Counted from the stretch's first letter, positions 32,141-42,605 are shown. The stretch: DNA of 64,000 nt from Halobacteriovoraceae bacterium (GCA_020635115.1 JACKAK010000002.1:1-64000); one strand, 5' to 3'. A program made the numbers and translations. The notes: generated by a model from the sequence alone, not told the origin.

Positions 32141-34735
32141 CTAGCTTAAGATAGACGTTGCTATTTCACCTTTTCTCTTTAATTTCATGACCTTATGAGA
32201 TATACGCTGAAAAAATTTATTATGATCAATTACGACAATGGTATTCCCCCCTGCCAACAATCCGTGTAAAAGCACTTCAATGTTAAGAAGATCCTTTTGC
32301 GAAAGGCCGAAAGAAAGATTTTCAAAAAATAAAATTGAATTTCTAACTCCTTTAACCATTTCACTTAAAAGTTTTACCCTCTGTCTCTCTCCTCCTGACA
32401 AAGATGAAATAGGTCTATCCAAACTTAAATAATCTAAATTTAAAGTTTTAAGCAACTCTATCGTTCTTATAACCTTAGGTGTTTTTTTTATTTTTCTAAA
32501 AGCATCCTCAATTGGTGAATTCATGGCCTGATCAAAGGTGAAATTTCCATCTGTAATTTCACCATATATTTTTTTTACTTTCATCCCAAGACAGTCTTCA
32601 CAGGTAAACACAATGTCCTCTAAAAAATTCATTTCAACGACTTTTTTCCCACTACCCTGACATGTTGAACACATTCCAAGCTCTGAATTAGGTGAAAAAT
32701 GCCCATCTTTGAGTCCTAAAGATAATGAAACAGGCAATCTAGAAAAGTATTTTCTCATCACAGGTGTTAGACCAGTTAGAGTTCCTACTGTTGATCTTCC
32801 ATGCCCTTTGGAATTAGAGTTTTCAAAAATCATAACTGATTCAAAAGAAGGCATATTTTCAAAAAAGACCTGTCCAAAATCCTCATAAAAATTTGTATGA
32901 TATTTAGACCTATAAAGTGAGTTTGCAATACTTTTTAATATTAAAGCACTTTTACCAGTCCCAGAATCTCCTGCAATATTGGTAAGAGCATTTATCGGAA
33001 AAGAAATATTTTTCAGATTAACATCATAGTTTGCACATGAAATGACTTCAATACTTCTTTTACTTTTAGGCCGAAAGTTTTTTACAACAGAAGTGATAAT
33101 ATTTATTTCTTCCTTAGGGCTGTATTTTCCTACAAAAACAACATTTCCACCTTTTCCACCTGCTCCTGGGCCAATTTCAATAACTAAATCAGATTTCTTC
33201 TTCATGTATTCAGAATGCTCAACGAGAATAATTGAATTTCCCTGTTCTTTAAGAGTGTTTAATCCCTTAAAAAGATTTTTCTGAACATTGGGGTCTAATC
33301 CTAATGTCGGTTCATCTAAAATAAACATCGAACCAGAACCTTTAAAACTTAAATATTTGACCAGAAGCACTCTTTGATATTCACTTGTAGAAAGGGTTTT
33401 AACTTTACGAGAAAGCCCTAAGTGACCTATTCCTAGATCCTTTGCAATTTCAAGTATAAAAGCAATTCTTCTTAAAGTTGGGTCTTTGTTTTGTCCAAAT
33501 CGAAGGACTGTACTTGCAAGTTCGTCAACTTTTAAATTAAGTGTATCTCTGTAAATTAGACCGTTTTTTTTAAGGCCCTGAATACTCCGATTTAGACGAG
33601 ATCCGTTACATTCGTTGCATCTTCGTTCTGACTGAAGAGATCTTGTATAAATTCTCACATGCTGTTTATATTTTTTGCTTTCTAGATAATTAAAGTACTG
33701 CTTTAGCCCCCTAAAATTTCCCTTCCCGTTCCATATAATTTCTTTTTCAACATTAGTTAATTTTTTGTATGGTAGATTGATTCTGACAGATAGTTTTTTA
33801 CATTTATCGTAAAATACACTTTTCTGCCCATTAAAACGTGAATAATCCAAAAATGTAATTGCCCCCTCCATTAGGGAAAGATCTTGTTTTTTTACAACTT
33901 TATCCTCGTCAAATTCTAAAATTTGTCCATGTCCATTACAATTCTTACAGGCAGCGTATGGTGAAGTACATGATAATTGATAAGGAGAAGTGGGAAGATT
34001 TTTTAATGTGAAATCACAACTCTTACAGGTTAAAAAAGATTTAAAAACTTTAACATCACTTTTTTTATTTTCGGCATCTACAAATAGAAATGGTGTGTGA
34101 TAGAGATCTGCTCCAAAAATTTCCTTAAGCTTTTCCTCAATATTTTGAGATTTCGACTTTTTAAATTTCATTACCTCCCACCAAGAACTATGGGGGCCAT
34201 TTTCAAACATTAAAATTTCATTCTTTTCTTCAGAATAAACTCTAACAGGAAATTGACCTTGCATAAATTTTTCAGAAGGTATGAAAATGTGAATGATTTC
34301 TCCCATGCCATCTATGATTTGCTCAATAAAGTCACTTATAGAAGACCTTGATAGTGGAGTGAGATGATTTGGGCAATTGTATTCACCATTTAAGTAAAAA
34401 TAATTTGCAAGATGTTTATCTAATTCTAAAAGGTCAATAACTGCGGCCCTACTTCCTACAACTGGATTATGTTGTGGCAATCCCCATACAGGGAGTATTG
34501 GCCTGATATCTTCAACATCTACTTCGTGAGGAATGTCCCAAAAGAATTTTGTTTGTACAGGCAATGAATTTATAAACCGTCGCTTTGATTCAACAAATAA
34601 GGTGTGAAACGCTATCGATGACTTGCCTGATCCTGATGGCCCACAAAAACAAACAATTTTTCCAAGCGGGATATCCAAATCAATATTTTTTAAATTATTG
34701 GTTCTGGCCCCTCTAATTTTTAAATAATTTTCCAC
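32141..34735 (-). CDS. UvrA-like paralogue with one degenerate ATPase site
   Basis: 864-residue ABC-type protein related to the damage sensor UvrA. The N-terminus LKIRGARTNNLKNIDL, Walker A GPSGSGKS (~32), CxxC pairs (CKSCDF, CKNCNG, CNECNG), Walker B FILDEPTLGLD (~471), second Walker A GDSGTGKS (~589), second zinc module CSTCQG...CEDCLG and LSGGERQ (~779) are clear. Two elements have changed: the first signature is LSTSEYQ (~448) and the second Walker B reads FFENLSFGL (~802) where LDEPTTGL is expected, losing the catalytic Glu. The GTG at 34735 gives the usual UvrA N-terminus and has GAGAGA before it. It follows rpsI after a terminator. A full-length uvrA is presumably elsewhere; the role here is unknown. 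Confidence 0.85.
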   Translation of the reverse strand: MENYLKIRGARTNNLKNIDLDIPLGKIVCFCGPSGSGKSSIAFHTLFVESKRRFINSLPVQTKFFWDIPHEVDVEDIRPILPVWGLPQHNPVVGSRAAVIDLLELDKHLANYFYLNGEYNCPNHLTPLSRSSISDFIEQIIDGMGEIIHIFIPSEKFMQGQFPVRVYSEEKNEILMFENGPHSSWWEVMKFKKSKSQNIEEKLKEIFGADLYHTPFLFVDAENKKSDVKVFKSFLTCKSCDFTLKNLPTSPYQLSCTSPYAACKNCNGHGQILEFDEDKVVKKQDLSLMEGAITFLDYSRFNGQKSVFYDKCKKLSVRINLPYKKLTNVEKEIIWNGKGNFRGLKQYFNYLESKKYKQHVRIYTRSLQSERRCNECNGSRLNRSIQGLKKNGLIYRDTLNLKVDELASTVLRFGQNKDPTLRRIAFILEIAKDLGIGHLGLSRKVKTLSTSEYQRVLLVKYLSFKGSGSMFILDEPTLGLDPNVQKNLFKGLNTLKEQGNSIILVEHSEYMKKKSDLVIEIGPGAGGKGGNVVFVGKYSPKEEINIITSVVKNFRPKSKRSIEVISCANYDVNLKNISFPINALTNIAGDSGTGKSALILKSIANSLYRSKYHTNFYEDFGQVFFENMPSFESVMIFENSNSKGHGRSTVGTLTGLTPVMRKYFSRLPVSLSLGLKDGHFSPNSELGMCSTCQGSGKKVVEMNFLEDIVFTCEDCLGMKVKKIYGEITDGNFTFDQAMNSPIEDAFRKIKKTPKVIRTIELLKTLNLDYLSLDRPISSLSGGERQRVKLLSEMVKGVRNSILFFENLSFGLSQKDLLNIEVLLHGLLAGGNTIVVIDHNKFFQRISHKVMKLKRKGEIATSILS

Positions 34736-34750
34736 AGATTCTCTCAAAAA

Positions 34751-34776
34751 AAAGGCCCACTCTGAGGTGGGCCTTT
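34751..34776 (-). terminator. Terminator after rpsI, before the UvrA paralogue
   Basis: The perfect stem AAAGGCCCAC/GTGGGCCTTT (loop TCTGAG) is followed on the minus strand by eight T residues in total, then by GAGAGA, the ribosome-binding site of the UvrA paralogue. Expression of that gene thus depends on readthrough or an undetected promoter. Confidence 0.85.
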
Positions 34777-34798
34777 ATCTTTGATATATAGTAAAAAA

Positions 34799-35209
34799 TT
34801 AACGTTTTGAGAATTGGAAAGATCTTCTGGCCCCTGCAAAACCGTACTTTTTCCTTTCAACTTTACGAGAGTCTCTTGTAAGAAATCCGGCCTTCTTTAA
34901 CTCTGATCTCAAAGTGGGATCAGTCTTAATTAAAGCTCTTGCAACTCCTAAGCGAATCGCGCCAGACTGTCCTGTAGACCCACCACCAACAACATTCACT
35001 CTAACATCATACTTATTTGAAATCTTAAGAAGGTTCATAGGTTGATTGACAACATATCTGTCTGTCCCCTTAGGGAAATAATCTTGTACTTCTCTGTTAT
35101 TAACAATCACTTTACCGTTGCCTTCGCAAATGTAAACTCTTGCAACAGACGACTTTCTTCTACCTACACCATGTGCTAAATAACTTGTACTCTTCTTCTC
35201 GCTCGACAT
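34799..35209 (-). CDS. rpsI: 30S ribosomal protein S9
   Basis: Small-subunit ribosomal protein touching tRNA at the P site by its C-terminal tail. 136 residues. GVGRRKSSVARVYI, GGGSTGQSGAIRLGVARAL and the C-terminal KKYGFAGARRSFQFSKR are canonical. The gene follows rplM after 17 bases, the usual pair, and ends before a strong terminator. Confidence 0.98.
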   Translation of the reverse strand: MSSEKKSTSYLAHGVGRRKSSVARVYICEGNGKVIVNNREVQDYFPKGTDRYVVNQPMNLLKISNKYDVRVNVVGGGSTGQSGAIRLGVARALIKTDPTLRSELKKAGFLTRDSRKVERKKYGFAGARRSFQFSKR

Positions 35210-35226
35210 GTGTTTTCCTCTTTATT

Positions 35227-35664
35227 TTATATATTGTAAACTTCAGGAGATTGCGCTTCGTGTGGATGTGCCTCTCCCTTATACACTTTCAATTTAGTTA
35301 ATTGTTTTCTACCTAAGGTATTTTTTGGAAGCATACCTTTCACAGCATTCATAACTATTAGTTCAGGGTGTTTGTCTAATTGTTCTTGAGCTGTTCTTTG
35401 CTTCAATCCACCAATATGGTTAGTGTGCCAATAGTATTTCTTATCCTTAAGTTTCTTTCCTGTGAATCTTACTTTTTCAGCATTGATCACAACAACAAAG
35501 TCCCCACTATCAGTATGTGGCGTATACTTTGGATTATTTTTGCCTCTTAGGATGTCAGCAATCTCAGTGGCCAAACGACCTACAATCTTATCCTGAGCAT
35601 CAATAATGAACCACTTTTTCTCAGCATCGGCCGGTTTTAAAACAAATGACTTCTGTACGTACAT
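35227..35664 (-). CDS. rplM: 50S ribosomal protein L13
   Basis: Early-assembling large-subunit protein. 145 residues from the ATG at 35664, preceded by GAAGG; the frame extends five codons more. WFIIDAQDKIVGRLATEIA, VVVINAEKVRFTGKK, HTNHIGGLK and MLPKNTLGRKQLTKLKVYKG are conserved. Leader gene of the rplM-rpsI pair, with a sigma-70 promoter 60 bases upstream. Confidence 0.98.
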   Translation of the reverse strand: MYVQKSFVLKPADAEKKWFIIDAQDKIVGRLATEIADILRGKNNPKYTPHTDSGDFVVVINAEKVRFTGKKLKDKKYYWHTNHIGGLKQRTAQEQLDKHPELIVMNAVKGMLPKNTLGRKQLTKLKVYKGEAHPHEAQSPEVYNI

Positions 35665-35724
35665 AATAAACCTTCTCACTTACAACTATAAAATAACGCA
35701 ACAAAAAAAGAAAATCTTGAACCT

Positions 35725-35752
35725 TATATATAAAGAAAGCATGCCCCGTCAA
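35725..35752 (-). promoter_or_regulatory. Sigma-70 promoter of rplM-rpsI
   Basis: On the minus strand TTGACG (35747-35752), 16 bases, TATATA (35725-35730), about 60 bases before the L13 ATG. It lies between the stop of the Omp85 gene and rplM, so the ribosomal genes are transcribed independently of the genes upstream. Confidence 0.6.
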
Positions 35753-35790
35753 GGCGATTTTCATATAATATGTTAATTTAGAAGTATATC

Positions 35791-38625
35791 CTAGAATGTT
35801 CCAATGGATAAGTGCCAACGAGCAAACTCAATTCGTCTGTCTGTTTTGTTTAATTTGACACCATAGTCTAAATCTAATGATCCAACGGGGGTCAAGTATT
35901 TAAAACTAATACCTGCTGTTGCTTTTTCTCCAAATAATTTTAATTTATCAAAGCTGAGACTTCCAGCATCATAAAAAAGGCCTATATTAATTGTATCAGA
36001 ATAGAATATACGTGGTTCTATTTTCATGCTTGTCATGTATAAGGAATCCGTCACAAGAAGCTCTGTAATATCTTTAGAACTGTCGCCAATTTTTCTTTGA
36101 TTTAAAAGTTCATCAGAATATCCTCTAACAAAGTCTAGTCCTGAAAGTCTAAAAATCTTTGTAGGGGGAATGCCATTACTATCGCTAATAATGTCTGATA
36201 GGTTTTTTTGTTTTCCTAAAGTATAAGAAATTGCAATTCCCCAATTTTTAGCAGACCAGTACATCTTATTCCTAAATATCAATTTATAAAATTTTACTTC
36301 ATAGTCTTCTTTTTTCATCGAACCAAAATCAGGAGAAGAATATTCAAAAAATATACCTGAAAAAAAACCTTTTCTGGGGTTGGTTTTGTTATCTCGAAAG
36401 TCTAATAACATATTGGGTGAAATACTACCAATTCGGAAATACCTGTTCAGATTGACAACATTATTATTATCATCAAGTTTATCTAATGAATTAAATTGTT
36501 TAATGTCTTCTATTTCATATTGAAGGCCTAAAGAGAAAAATTTTGTAAAATATCGAGAAAACCGAATGTCAGCACTTAAAGTATCTGCATCGAATAAAAC
36601 ATATCTTTTTCTTTGAGTACTCAATGAATTTTCAAACTGAATTTTTGTACCGAAAAGATATGGCTCAATGTATTTTACCTTCGCCAAATATTCTAACTCA
36701 CTTCCATAAAGAGCAAGTCGTTCGCTCTCGATGTTATTTTTATCTAACCTTTGGTTTAAAACTGTATCTAAAGAAAGTATTCTATTTAATCCATAAAGAT
36801 TTATATATTTAAGACTTGTTGAAAGCTTTAGACCAATATCTGTTCTATATCCAGGTGCAACTTCAAAAATTCCAGGATTTCTTTCATTCACTTGTACTAA
36901 AATATTAACATTGTAGAATTCATCTGTTTGTATTTCACGATTTAAAGGCACAACGCTAACTCTTACAAATGAAAATACTTCTAAAGAAGAAAGATTGTCT
37001 TTGAATTGATGTATATCAACATCACTTAAGATATCACCTTTATTAGAAGGAAATTCTCTTAATATAACTTCAGGTCTCGTTTTCTTTAATCCAGAAATGA
37101 TTATTCTGTTAAACTTGATTTTTTTCTGAATATCAAAAGCAAAATTCAACCTTGCAGTTTTATACCCATCTACATATTGAATTAATTGAGAAGGATCCTG
37201 TGAAAGTCTTGCAAAAAAGAAACCTTGATTCTTAAGATATTGAATAACCTTCGTAATTTGTGAATCAATGGCCAAATAATTTAGAGGTTCACCTTTTTTA
37301 AGTTCAATTAAATCTTTAACTTCTTTTTGCAAGTTTTTATCTTCTATTCCTTGAATGTTAACATCATCAATTATAGTTTGCTCGTCTTCATCTATACGAT
37401 ATAGTACATCATACTGCTTACTCTTATAAACGATTGGACCATCTATTTTAACAAATGGAAATCCATTTTTAAAGTACTCCTCTTTAATATGTTCTTTAAA
37501 ATTTTGTAAGTATTCCAAATTGTAATGACCATTTTTAGATATCCCTGTTGCAAATTCATAAAACAAATTTTTTAATTTTGAATCGGTGACTGATTGATTA
37601 CCATCAAAACTAATTGACTTAATTTTGATTTTCTTCCCTTCTTGAATATTTAAATAAACATTTGTAATTTCACCTGTTTTCGACAAATAATTTATAACAT
37701 TGATATATGTTTTTGTTCCGAACACACCTAGTAATTCGTATCTACTATTTACAGCTTCTTTTAGTTTTGGAATATCTAGTCCCTGTTGAGACTCCCTAAG
37801 TGAAGCATATAATATATCTCTTAGTTCTTGTATTTCAAGATGCTTATTGCCTTCGATATATAAATTAAACTTTTGTCCAAGATCAATTTCCAAATCAATT
37901 TTTATACTTATCGTAGAATCTTCAACCTGAGGGATTACTTGTTTAATGTTGACAAAATAATAACCCATTTTTAATAACTCGTCTTTAAGCTCATTAATGA
38001 CAATATTGAATTTGATTTTATCCCATTTCTTATTGGACAGTTTCTTAAATCTATTCTTTAAGCGCAGACTTTCAATATCTGAACTAGTAACAATATTTAC
38101 CGACTTTAGAATAATGAAATCAGATTTTTCCATCTGAAATCTAACAAATAAACCATCCTCATTTTCTTCAAGTCTTAAATTATATTTAATATTTCTATGA
38201 CCTTTGTTCTGAAGGTGTAATAAAATTGATTGTCTAAATTCCTCAACATCATCCTCTGTAATAAAGTCACCTGTTTTATATTTGTTGTTAAAATCTATCA
38301 TCTCCTGCGCGAGTGAGTCATTCCCAATAAATTCGAATCCTTTAAAAACTTTTTTGAAGTTTACATTTATAATAATTTTTTTAATATTTTGGCCATTTCC
38401 TATCAGTTTAAATCCAGCGTTTTTAATATTATCACTTAAAAATAAAATCTTCAGGGCCGTTAAAGCTGATGTCTGATCAATCATTTCATCTGAAAAAAAT
38501 TGTCTTGCCTGTTCTCTGAATGACATACAAAATTTATTATTTGGACAATTAACTTCTAATTCAATAGAATAAGCTCTTTGAAATATTACGATAAAATAGA
38601 ATATGGCAGCTAGAATTCTTTTCAT
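35791..38625 (-). CDS. Omp85-family outer-membrane protein (TamA/BamA-like)
   Basis: 944 residues. A signal peptide is followed by about six POTRA-like repeats up to residue ~590 (examples: FNLYIEGNKHLEIQELRDIL, KIKSISFDGNQSVTDSKL, FNRIIISGLKKTRPEVILREF) and then a 16-stranded barrel region (FEVAPGYRTDIGLK onward; PNMLLDFRDNKTNPRKGFF; GLDFVRGYSDE; GLFYDAGSL). It ends in Phe, as outer-membrane barrels do. It is coupled to the TamB-like gene by a four-base ATGA overlap, which argues for a TamA role in inserting outer-membrane proteins, although the length and POTRA number are nearer to or above BamA. The true BamA is presumably elsewhere. Confidence 0.88.
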   Translation of the reverse strand: MKRILAAIFYFIVIFQRAYSIELEVNCPNNKFCMSFREQARQFFSDEMIDQTSALTALKILFLSDNIKNAGFKLIGNGQNIKKIIINVNFKKVFKGFEFIGNDSLAQEMIDFNNKYKTGDFITEDDVEEFRQSILLHLQNKGHRNIKYNLRLEENEDGLFVRFQMEKSDFIILKSVNIVTSSDIESLRLKNRFKKLSNKKWDKIKFNIVINELKDELLKMGYYFVNIKQVIPQVEDSTISIKIDLEIDLGQKFNLYIEGNKHLEIQELRDILYASLRESQQGLDIPKLKEAVNSRYELLGVFGTKTYINVINYLSKTGEITNVYLNIQEGKKIKIKSISFDGNQSVTDSKLKNLFYEFATGISKNGHYNLEYLQNFKEHIKEEYFKNGFPFVKIDGPIVYKSKQYDVLYRIDEDEQTIIDDVNIQGIEDKNLQKEVKDLIELKKGEPLNYLAIDSQITKVIQYLKNQGFFFARLSQDPSQLIQYVDGYKTARLNFAFDIQKKIKFNRIIISGLKKTRPEVILREFPSNKGDILSDVDIHQFKDNLSSLEVFSFVRVSVVPLNREIQTDEFYNVNILVQVNERNPGIFEVAPGYRTDIGLKLSTSLKYINLYGLNRILSLDTVLNQRLDKNNIESERLALYGSELEYLAKVKYIEPYLFGTKIQFENSLSTQRKRYVLFDADTLSADIRFSRYFTKFFSLGLQYEIEDIKQFNSLDKLDDNNNVVNLNRYFRIGSISPNMLLDFRDNKTNPRKGFFSGIFFEYSSPDFGSMKKEDYEVKFYKLIFRNKMYWSAKNWGIAISYTLGKQKNLSDIISDSNGIPPTKIFRLSGLDFVRGYSDELLNQRKIGDSSKDITELLVTDSLYMTSMKIEPRIFYSDTINIGLFYDAGSLSFDKLKLFGEKATAGISFKYLTPVGSLDLDYGVKLNKTDRRIEFARWHLSIGTF

Positions 38626-41600
38626 TCAAACGTCCATTTAAATTTCAAGTCCCCTCCTAGGGAGTTTATTGAACCGTCATTGGAATCTGTATCATTACTT
38701 TTTAGTTCGTAAATTCCTTGTAAAGAGATATTTTTGTTTAAATTATATTTTAATTTTACTTCTTGTTTTTCTTGTAAATTCCCTCCAACTGTAGAGCTAA
38801 AACTAAGTCCCAGTTTTTTATTAATCGGCTTATCTATTTGTATTTTTGTGGTAGTCTTAAGCTTATTGTCAGAGTTGTTTGTATTACTTGTTGTACTTAC
38901 AAGGTTTGTTTCGTCAACAAATTCAGGTACAACACTTAATTTTATTCCAAAAGACTCATTTAATTGTTCATTTATCTTGAGTTGATCAACTAAAATACTC
39001 CCAATTCCCAATCTCGTAACAGAAGTCAATGCAGATTTATTTATTTTAGCAGACATTTCTGTGGTATATCCGAGAGTTAACAATGAAAGAATATCTTCTT
39101 GACCTAATGCAGGCTCGGAGAATAGTTCCAATTTTGTATCATTTACTGGACCTTTTAAGTTGGCAACGACTACATATTCTGAAACTTCGCTCGTAGAACT
39201 TAAATTTATTTCTGGAATCGATTTATCAATTTCATCTTTAAAAACTTCTCCCTTCGTTACAACAAAATCATATCCCTTAAATTTAATTTTACTGTTAGTT
39301 GGTACTATATTGAGTTTTGTTCTGTACATCATATCATGAATTCCACCCTCTAGTTTTAGCTCTCCAGTAATGAAAAAATCTAAAAAATTTGATTTCAATC
39401 TAATTGGAGAAGTAATATAGATGTTAGAATTCAGCTCAATAAGTTCATTTGTTCTTATATTTTTTTTATCAGGTAAATATCTGTTACTATCATTAATTTT
39501 TCCTCCACTAAAATTATTAAGATCATCCTGAAAAATTCCATAAGTAATATTTGTATCGCTCTTCACAAGATATGGTGGTTTTATTCCAGATAAACTTAAA
39601 GTACTATTAAATACAAATCTAGAACGTTCCAATATTTTAAGCGCAACGTTTTCTATATTAAAGTCTAAACTTAATGTCGGATAGGGAAACTTTAATGCAA
39701 TATTTCCACTCCCATTTATTTCACCTCCTTCATAATCTGCTTTAATTGATTGTAAAAATATATCACCATTATTAAATAGAATATTAAAAGAGGTATTTTT
39801 AAATTCACCAAAAACAGAAGAAAGACTTATATTCATTTTTTTACTAATAATTTCGGCATTTATGTCAAATTTTTCCTGATTACCTAAGAAAACAAAATAT
39901 CCAGAGATGTCTCCTTTAGAATATTTTATTTTTTTACTTAAAAGGTTTAAATATTTAGAATTAAAACTAAATAATGTTTTAAACTGAAAATCTTTATTAA
40001 GATCACCTTTACTAATTGATCTTAAATACTCTGTTCCGTCACTTACTGAAAAATTACTTTTTTTAACTTCGCCATTCTCAATTTTTGTCACTAACTCATT
40101 ATTTAAACTAAAATAAGAATCCTCATATGCAAAAGAAAACTTATCTATGTGGAAACTAAAATTAGTATCCCTGAAATTTTTCAAATAGGAGCTTAACTTT
40201 ATGGTTGATTTTAGATTTAGCTCTGGCCCATTGATTTCCATATTTCTTTCTGTAAATATTCCAAATAAATATTTGCCGTCGTCAACATTGAAATCAATTT
40301 CAATTTCAGATGGATGTCTTTTTTTGCCGAGAATCAACTCTGATAAATCTATATTCATTGAAACTCTAATATCTTTTCCAAAAATGCTCATCTCGGAATT
40401 TAATATATTCCTATCATAAAAAAACAGTATATTTGAGTCTGGAATTTTTTCACGAGCTATTTGGGTTTCTTCTAGTTTTAACTCTCCTCTTACAGAGTGA
40501 TCCTTTAATAGTCCTGATCCATAGACAGACCCATTCATTTGTCCATCTATTCCAAAATCAAAATTCTTAAACAATTCCAAGTCTTGCAATTTGAACTTAC
40601 TTATATCTGATTCATATTCACAATAAGTAGTTTTTAAGTTGTAAAGTATATTCGCTTTAAATTGTCCTTGTTCTTTTTGCAAAGTTATATTTTTCAATGA
40701 AATAATTTCTTTTTCTAATTCATAATTTAAGCTAAGTTGATCTATCTTATGATTTAATATATTACTTCTATCACTGTACATAAATCCTGAGATACTCATT
40801 TCTGATAGTTTATATCCTCCTGAAATTCTAAGATTTGTTTTAAATTCTGAATTTAAAATATTTCCTAGCCCCGTAAATTTATCTTTCATATTTTGAAATA
40901 TATCTAAAGCATCTTCTAAATTACTTTTTTTAACGTTTATACCCAGATCCATCCTGGCATTTTTCCCAAATATAAGTTTACCTTTTCCTTCGTATTCAGA
41001 GATTTCTTTTTTTCCTTTATAATCTAGAATATTCAATTCATTTTTATCTAAATCATATTGCATATGTGTAATAGCATCTCCAAGGTTTAATCCTACTACT
41101 GAGAACTGATTTACAGTGAAATACATGTCTAGATAGTTCCTACTATCTAAAATCATTTTAAAATCTACTCCACCTCTCCCTTCAATATCAACTCCTGCTA
41201 TTGGACCAAATTCTTTGAAATCGATAAGACCTTCTTTTATTGAAAATTCAGCGACTTTGTTGTTAATCATTCCTTTCAATAATAAATTTGTATATTCTCC
41301 CATTCTAATTTCATACTGCAAATCCAATTTATTTTGCCAATTCCAATTCAATATTCCACCTTGAACTTTTAACTCATTATTAATAATAATAGGTCTCTGA
41401 ACATTTTTTCCAAGATAAAAATCTTTTATTATGCTTTCTTTCAAATCAATTTTGAAATCTTCTTCAAAATTGACAAATATGTTTCCTGACAGTTGACCGC
41501 TTATAAAATCAATAGAATCTCTAAATGAATAGATTAATGGTTTAAGATCCATATTATTTGCTTTTATAAAATATTTTTTATCTATAAATTTGTTTTGAGA

Positions 41601-42605
41601 GATATTAAAAAATTTGATTTTATCTTCCGTTTTGATCATCCCGTTTTCATTTTTTAAAATAAATGAATCCAGATAAACGATTTCATCTAAAATCCTAACA
41701 GATGTACTTAGACTATCTCCGTAAAACCAAGGTGTTCTGACATTTCTTAAATTCAGATCCGTTTTAATTTCTAACTCTCCTAAACGGCCCATGACATTCG
41801 CTTTAAAATCTAGTTCTCCATATATTTCTTTATCAATTTTAAATCTCTTAAGAAGACTATTTTCAATATTTACATCACCTTGAATCTCAAAGTTTACTTT
41901 ATGTCCATTTTCTTCCTCAATTTCCCCTTTAGTTGAGACAAAATTTAAATCATCAGAGATATTAAGTTTTTTAATCCAAACTTTATTCTTATATGTTTGT
42001 GCTTTCAATTCAAAATAATCTATTTTGTGTTCATTAATATGAATATCTTCACTTTCAATTTCTAAAGTTGTGGTATGTTTTTTTAAGTTTAGACTAGCAA
42101 ATTTCACAAAGGCATGTAGTTCATCTTTGTAGAGACCGATATCATTTAACTCAATCCCCATGATCTTTACATTTTTTCCATTGTAAAGTTTATTTCTAAA
42201 CGCATCAAATTCACTAAGCATATTTTCATTAAATTCTATTTTTTTCTCGTGCAGTGAATTCAACATTAAAATTTGTCCATCACTCATCTTTATTTTTTTT
42301 ATGGCCAAATCTGAATAAAACAAATCGAAAATATCAATTTCAATAGATAATTCATTAACTTGAAGAATCTTTTGATTTTGATATTCAAATCTAACATTTT
42401 CCAATATCGTAGCAGGAGGGAAAACATTGACACTTATTCTTTCAAACTCTAATTTAGCAGATGCAATTTTCTTTATTGCCCTTGTAATCTCACGGGAAAG
42501 GATGCTTGAAAAATACTCAGTCTGAGTGAATTTCATTGCACCAACAATCAAAATTGAAACAATTATAAAAAAAAGAATAAGTACTTTATTATATCTTCTT
42601 CTCAA
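38622..42605 (-). CDS. TamB-like translocation and assembly module protein
   Basis: 1327 residues. One N-terminal membrane helix (LILFFIIVSILIVGAM) is followed by a very long beta-rich body of short repeating strands (AsmA/DUF490-like beta-taco) and by the TamB C-terminal domain: ANLKGPVNDTKLELFSEPALGQEDILSLLTLGYT is the conserved core. TamB-type proteins bridge inner and outer membrane, interact with TamA and help with protein or lipid transport. The TTG start overlaps the end of the upstream gene and the stop overlaps TamA's start, so three genes form one coupled unit. Confidence 0.9.
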   Translation of the reverse strand: MRRRYNKVLILFFIIVSILIVGAMKFTQTEYFSSILSREITRAIKKIASAKLEFERISVNVFPPATILENVRFEYQNQKILQVNELSIEIDIFDLFYSDLAIKKIKMSDGQILMLNSLHEKKIEFNENMLSEFDAFRNKLYNGKNVKIMGIELNDIGLYKDELHAFVKFASLNLKKHTTTLEIESEDIHINEHKIDYFELKAQTYKNKVWIKKLNISDDLNFVSTKGEIEEENGHKVNFEIQGDVNIENSLLKRFKIDKEIYGELDFKANVMGRLGELEIKTDLNLRNVRTPWFYGDSLSTSVRILDEIVYLDSFILKNENGMIKTEDKIKFFNISQNKFIDKKYFIKANNMDLKPLIYSFRDSIDFISGQLSGNIFVNFEEDFKIDLKESIIKDFYLGKNVQRPIIINNELKVQGGILNWNWQNKLDLQYEIRMGEYTNLLLKGMINNKVAEFSIKEGLIDFKEFGPIAGVDIEGRGGVDFKMILDSRNYLDMYFTVNQFSVVGLNLGDAITHMQYDLDKNELNILDYKGKKEISEYEGKGKLIFGKNARMDLGINVKKSNLEDALDIFQNMKDKFTGLGNILNSEFKTNLRISGGYKLSEMSISGFMYSDRSNILNHKIDQLSLNYELEKEIISLKNITLQKEQGQFKANILYNLKTTYCEYESDISKFKLQDLELFKNFDFGIDGQMNGSVYGSGLLKDHSVRGELKLEETQIAREKIPDSNILFFYDRNILNSEMSIFGKDIRVSMNIDLSELILGKKRHPSEIEIDFNVDDGKYLFGIFTERNMEINGPELNLKSTIKLSSYLKNFRDTNFSFHIDKFSFAYEDSYFSLNNELVTKIENGEVKKSNFSVSDGTEYLRSISKGDLNKDFQFKTLFSFNSKYLNLLSKKIKYSKGDISGYFVFLGNQEKFDINAEIISKKMNISLSSVFGEFKNTSFNILFNNGDIFLQSIKADYEGGEINGSGNIALKFPYPTLSLDFNIENVALKILERSRFVFNSTLSLSGIKPPYLVKSDTNITYGIFQDDLNNFSGGKINDSNRYLPDKKNIRTNELIELNSNIYITSPIRLKSNFLDFFITGELKLEGGIHDMMYRTKLNIVPTNSKIKFKGYDFVVTKGEVFKDEIDKSIPEINLSSTSEVSEYVVVANLKGPVNDTKLELFSEPALGQEDILSLLTLGYTTEMSAKINKSALTSVTRLGIGSILVDQLKINEQLNESFGIKLSVVPEFVDETNLVSTTSNTNNSDNKLKTTTKIQIDKPINKKLGLSFSSTVGGNLQEKQEVKLKYNLNKNISLQGIYELKSNDTDSNDGSINSLGGDLKFKWTFE

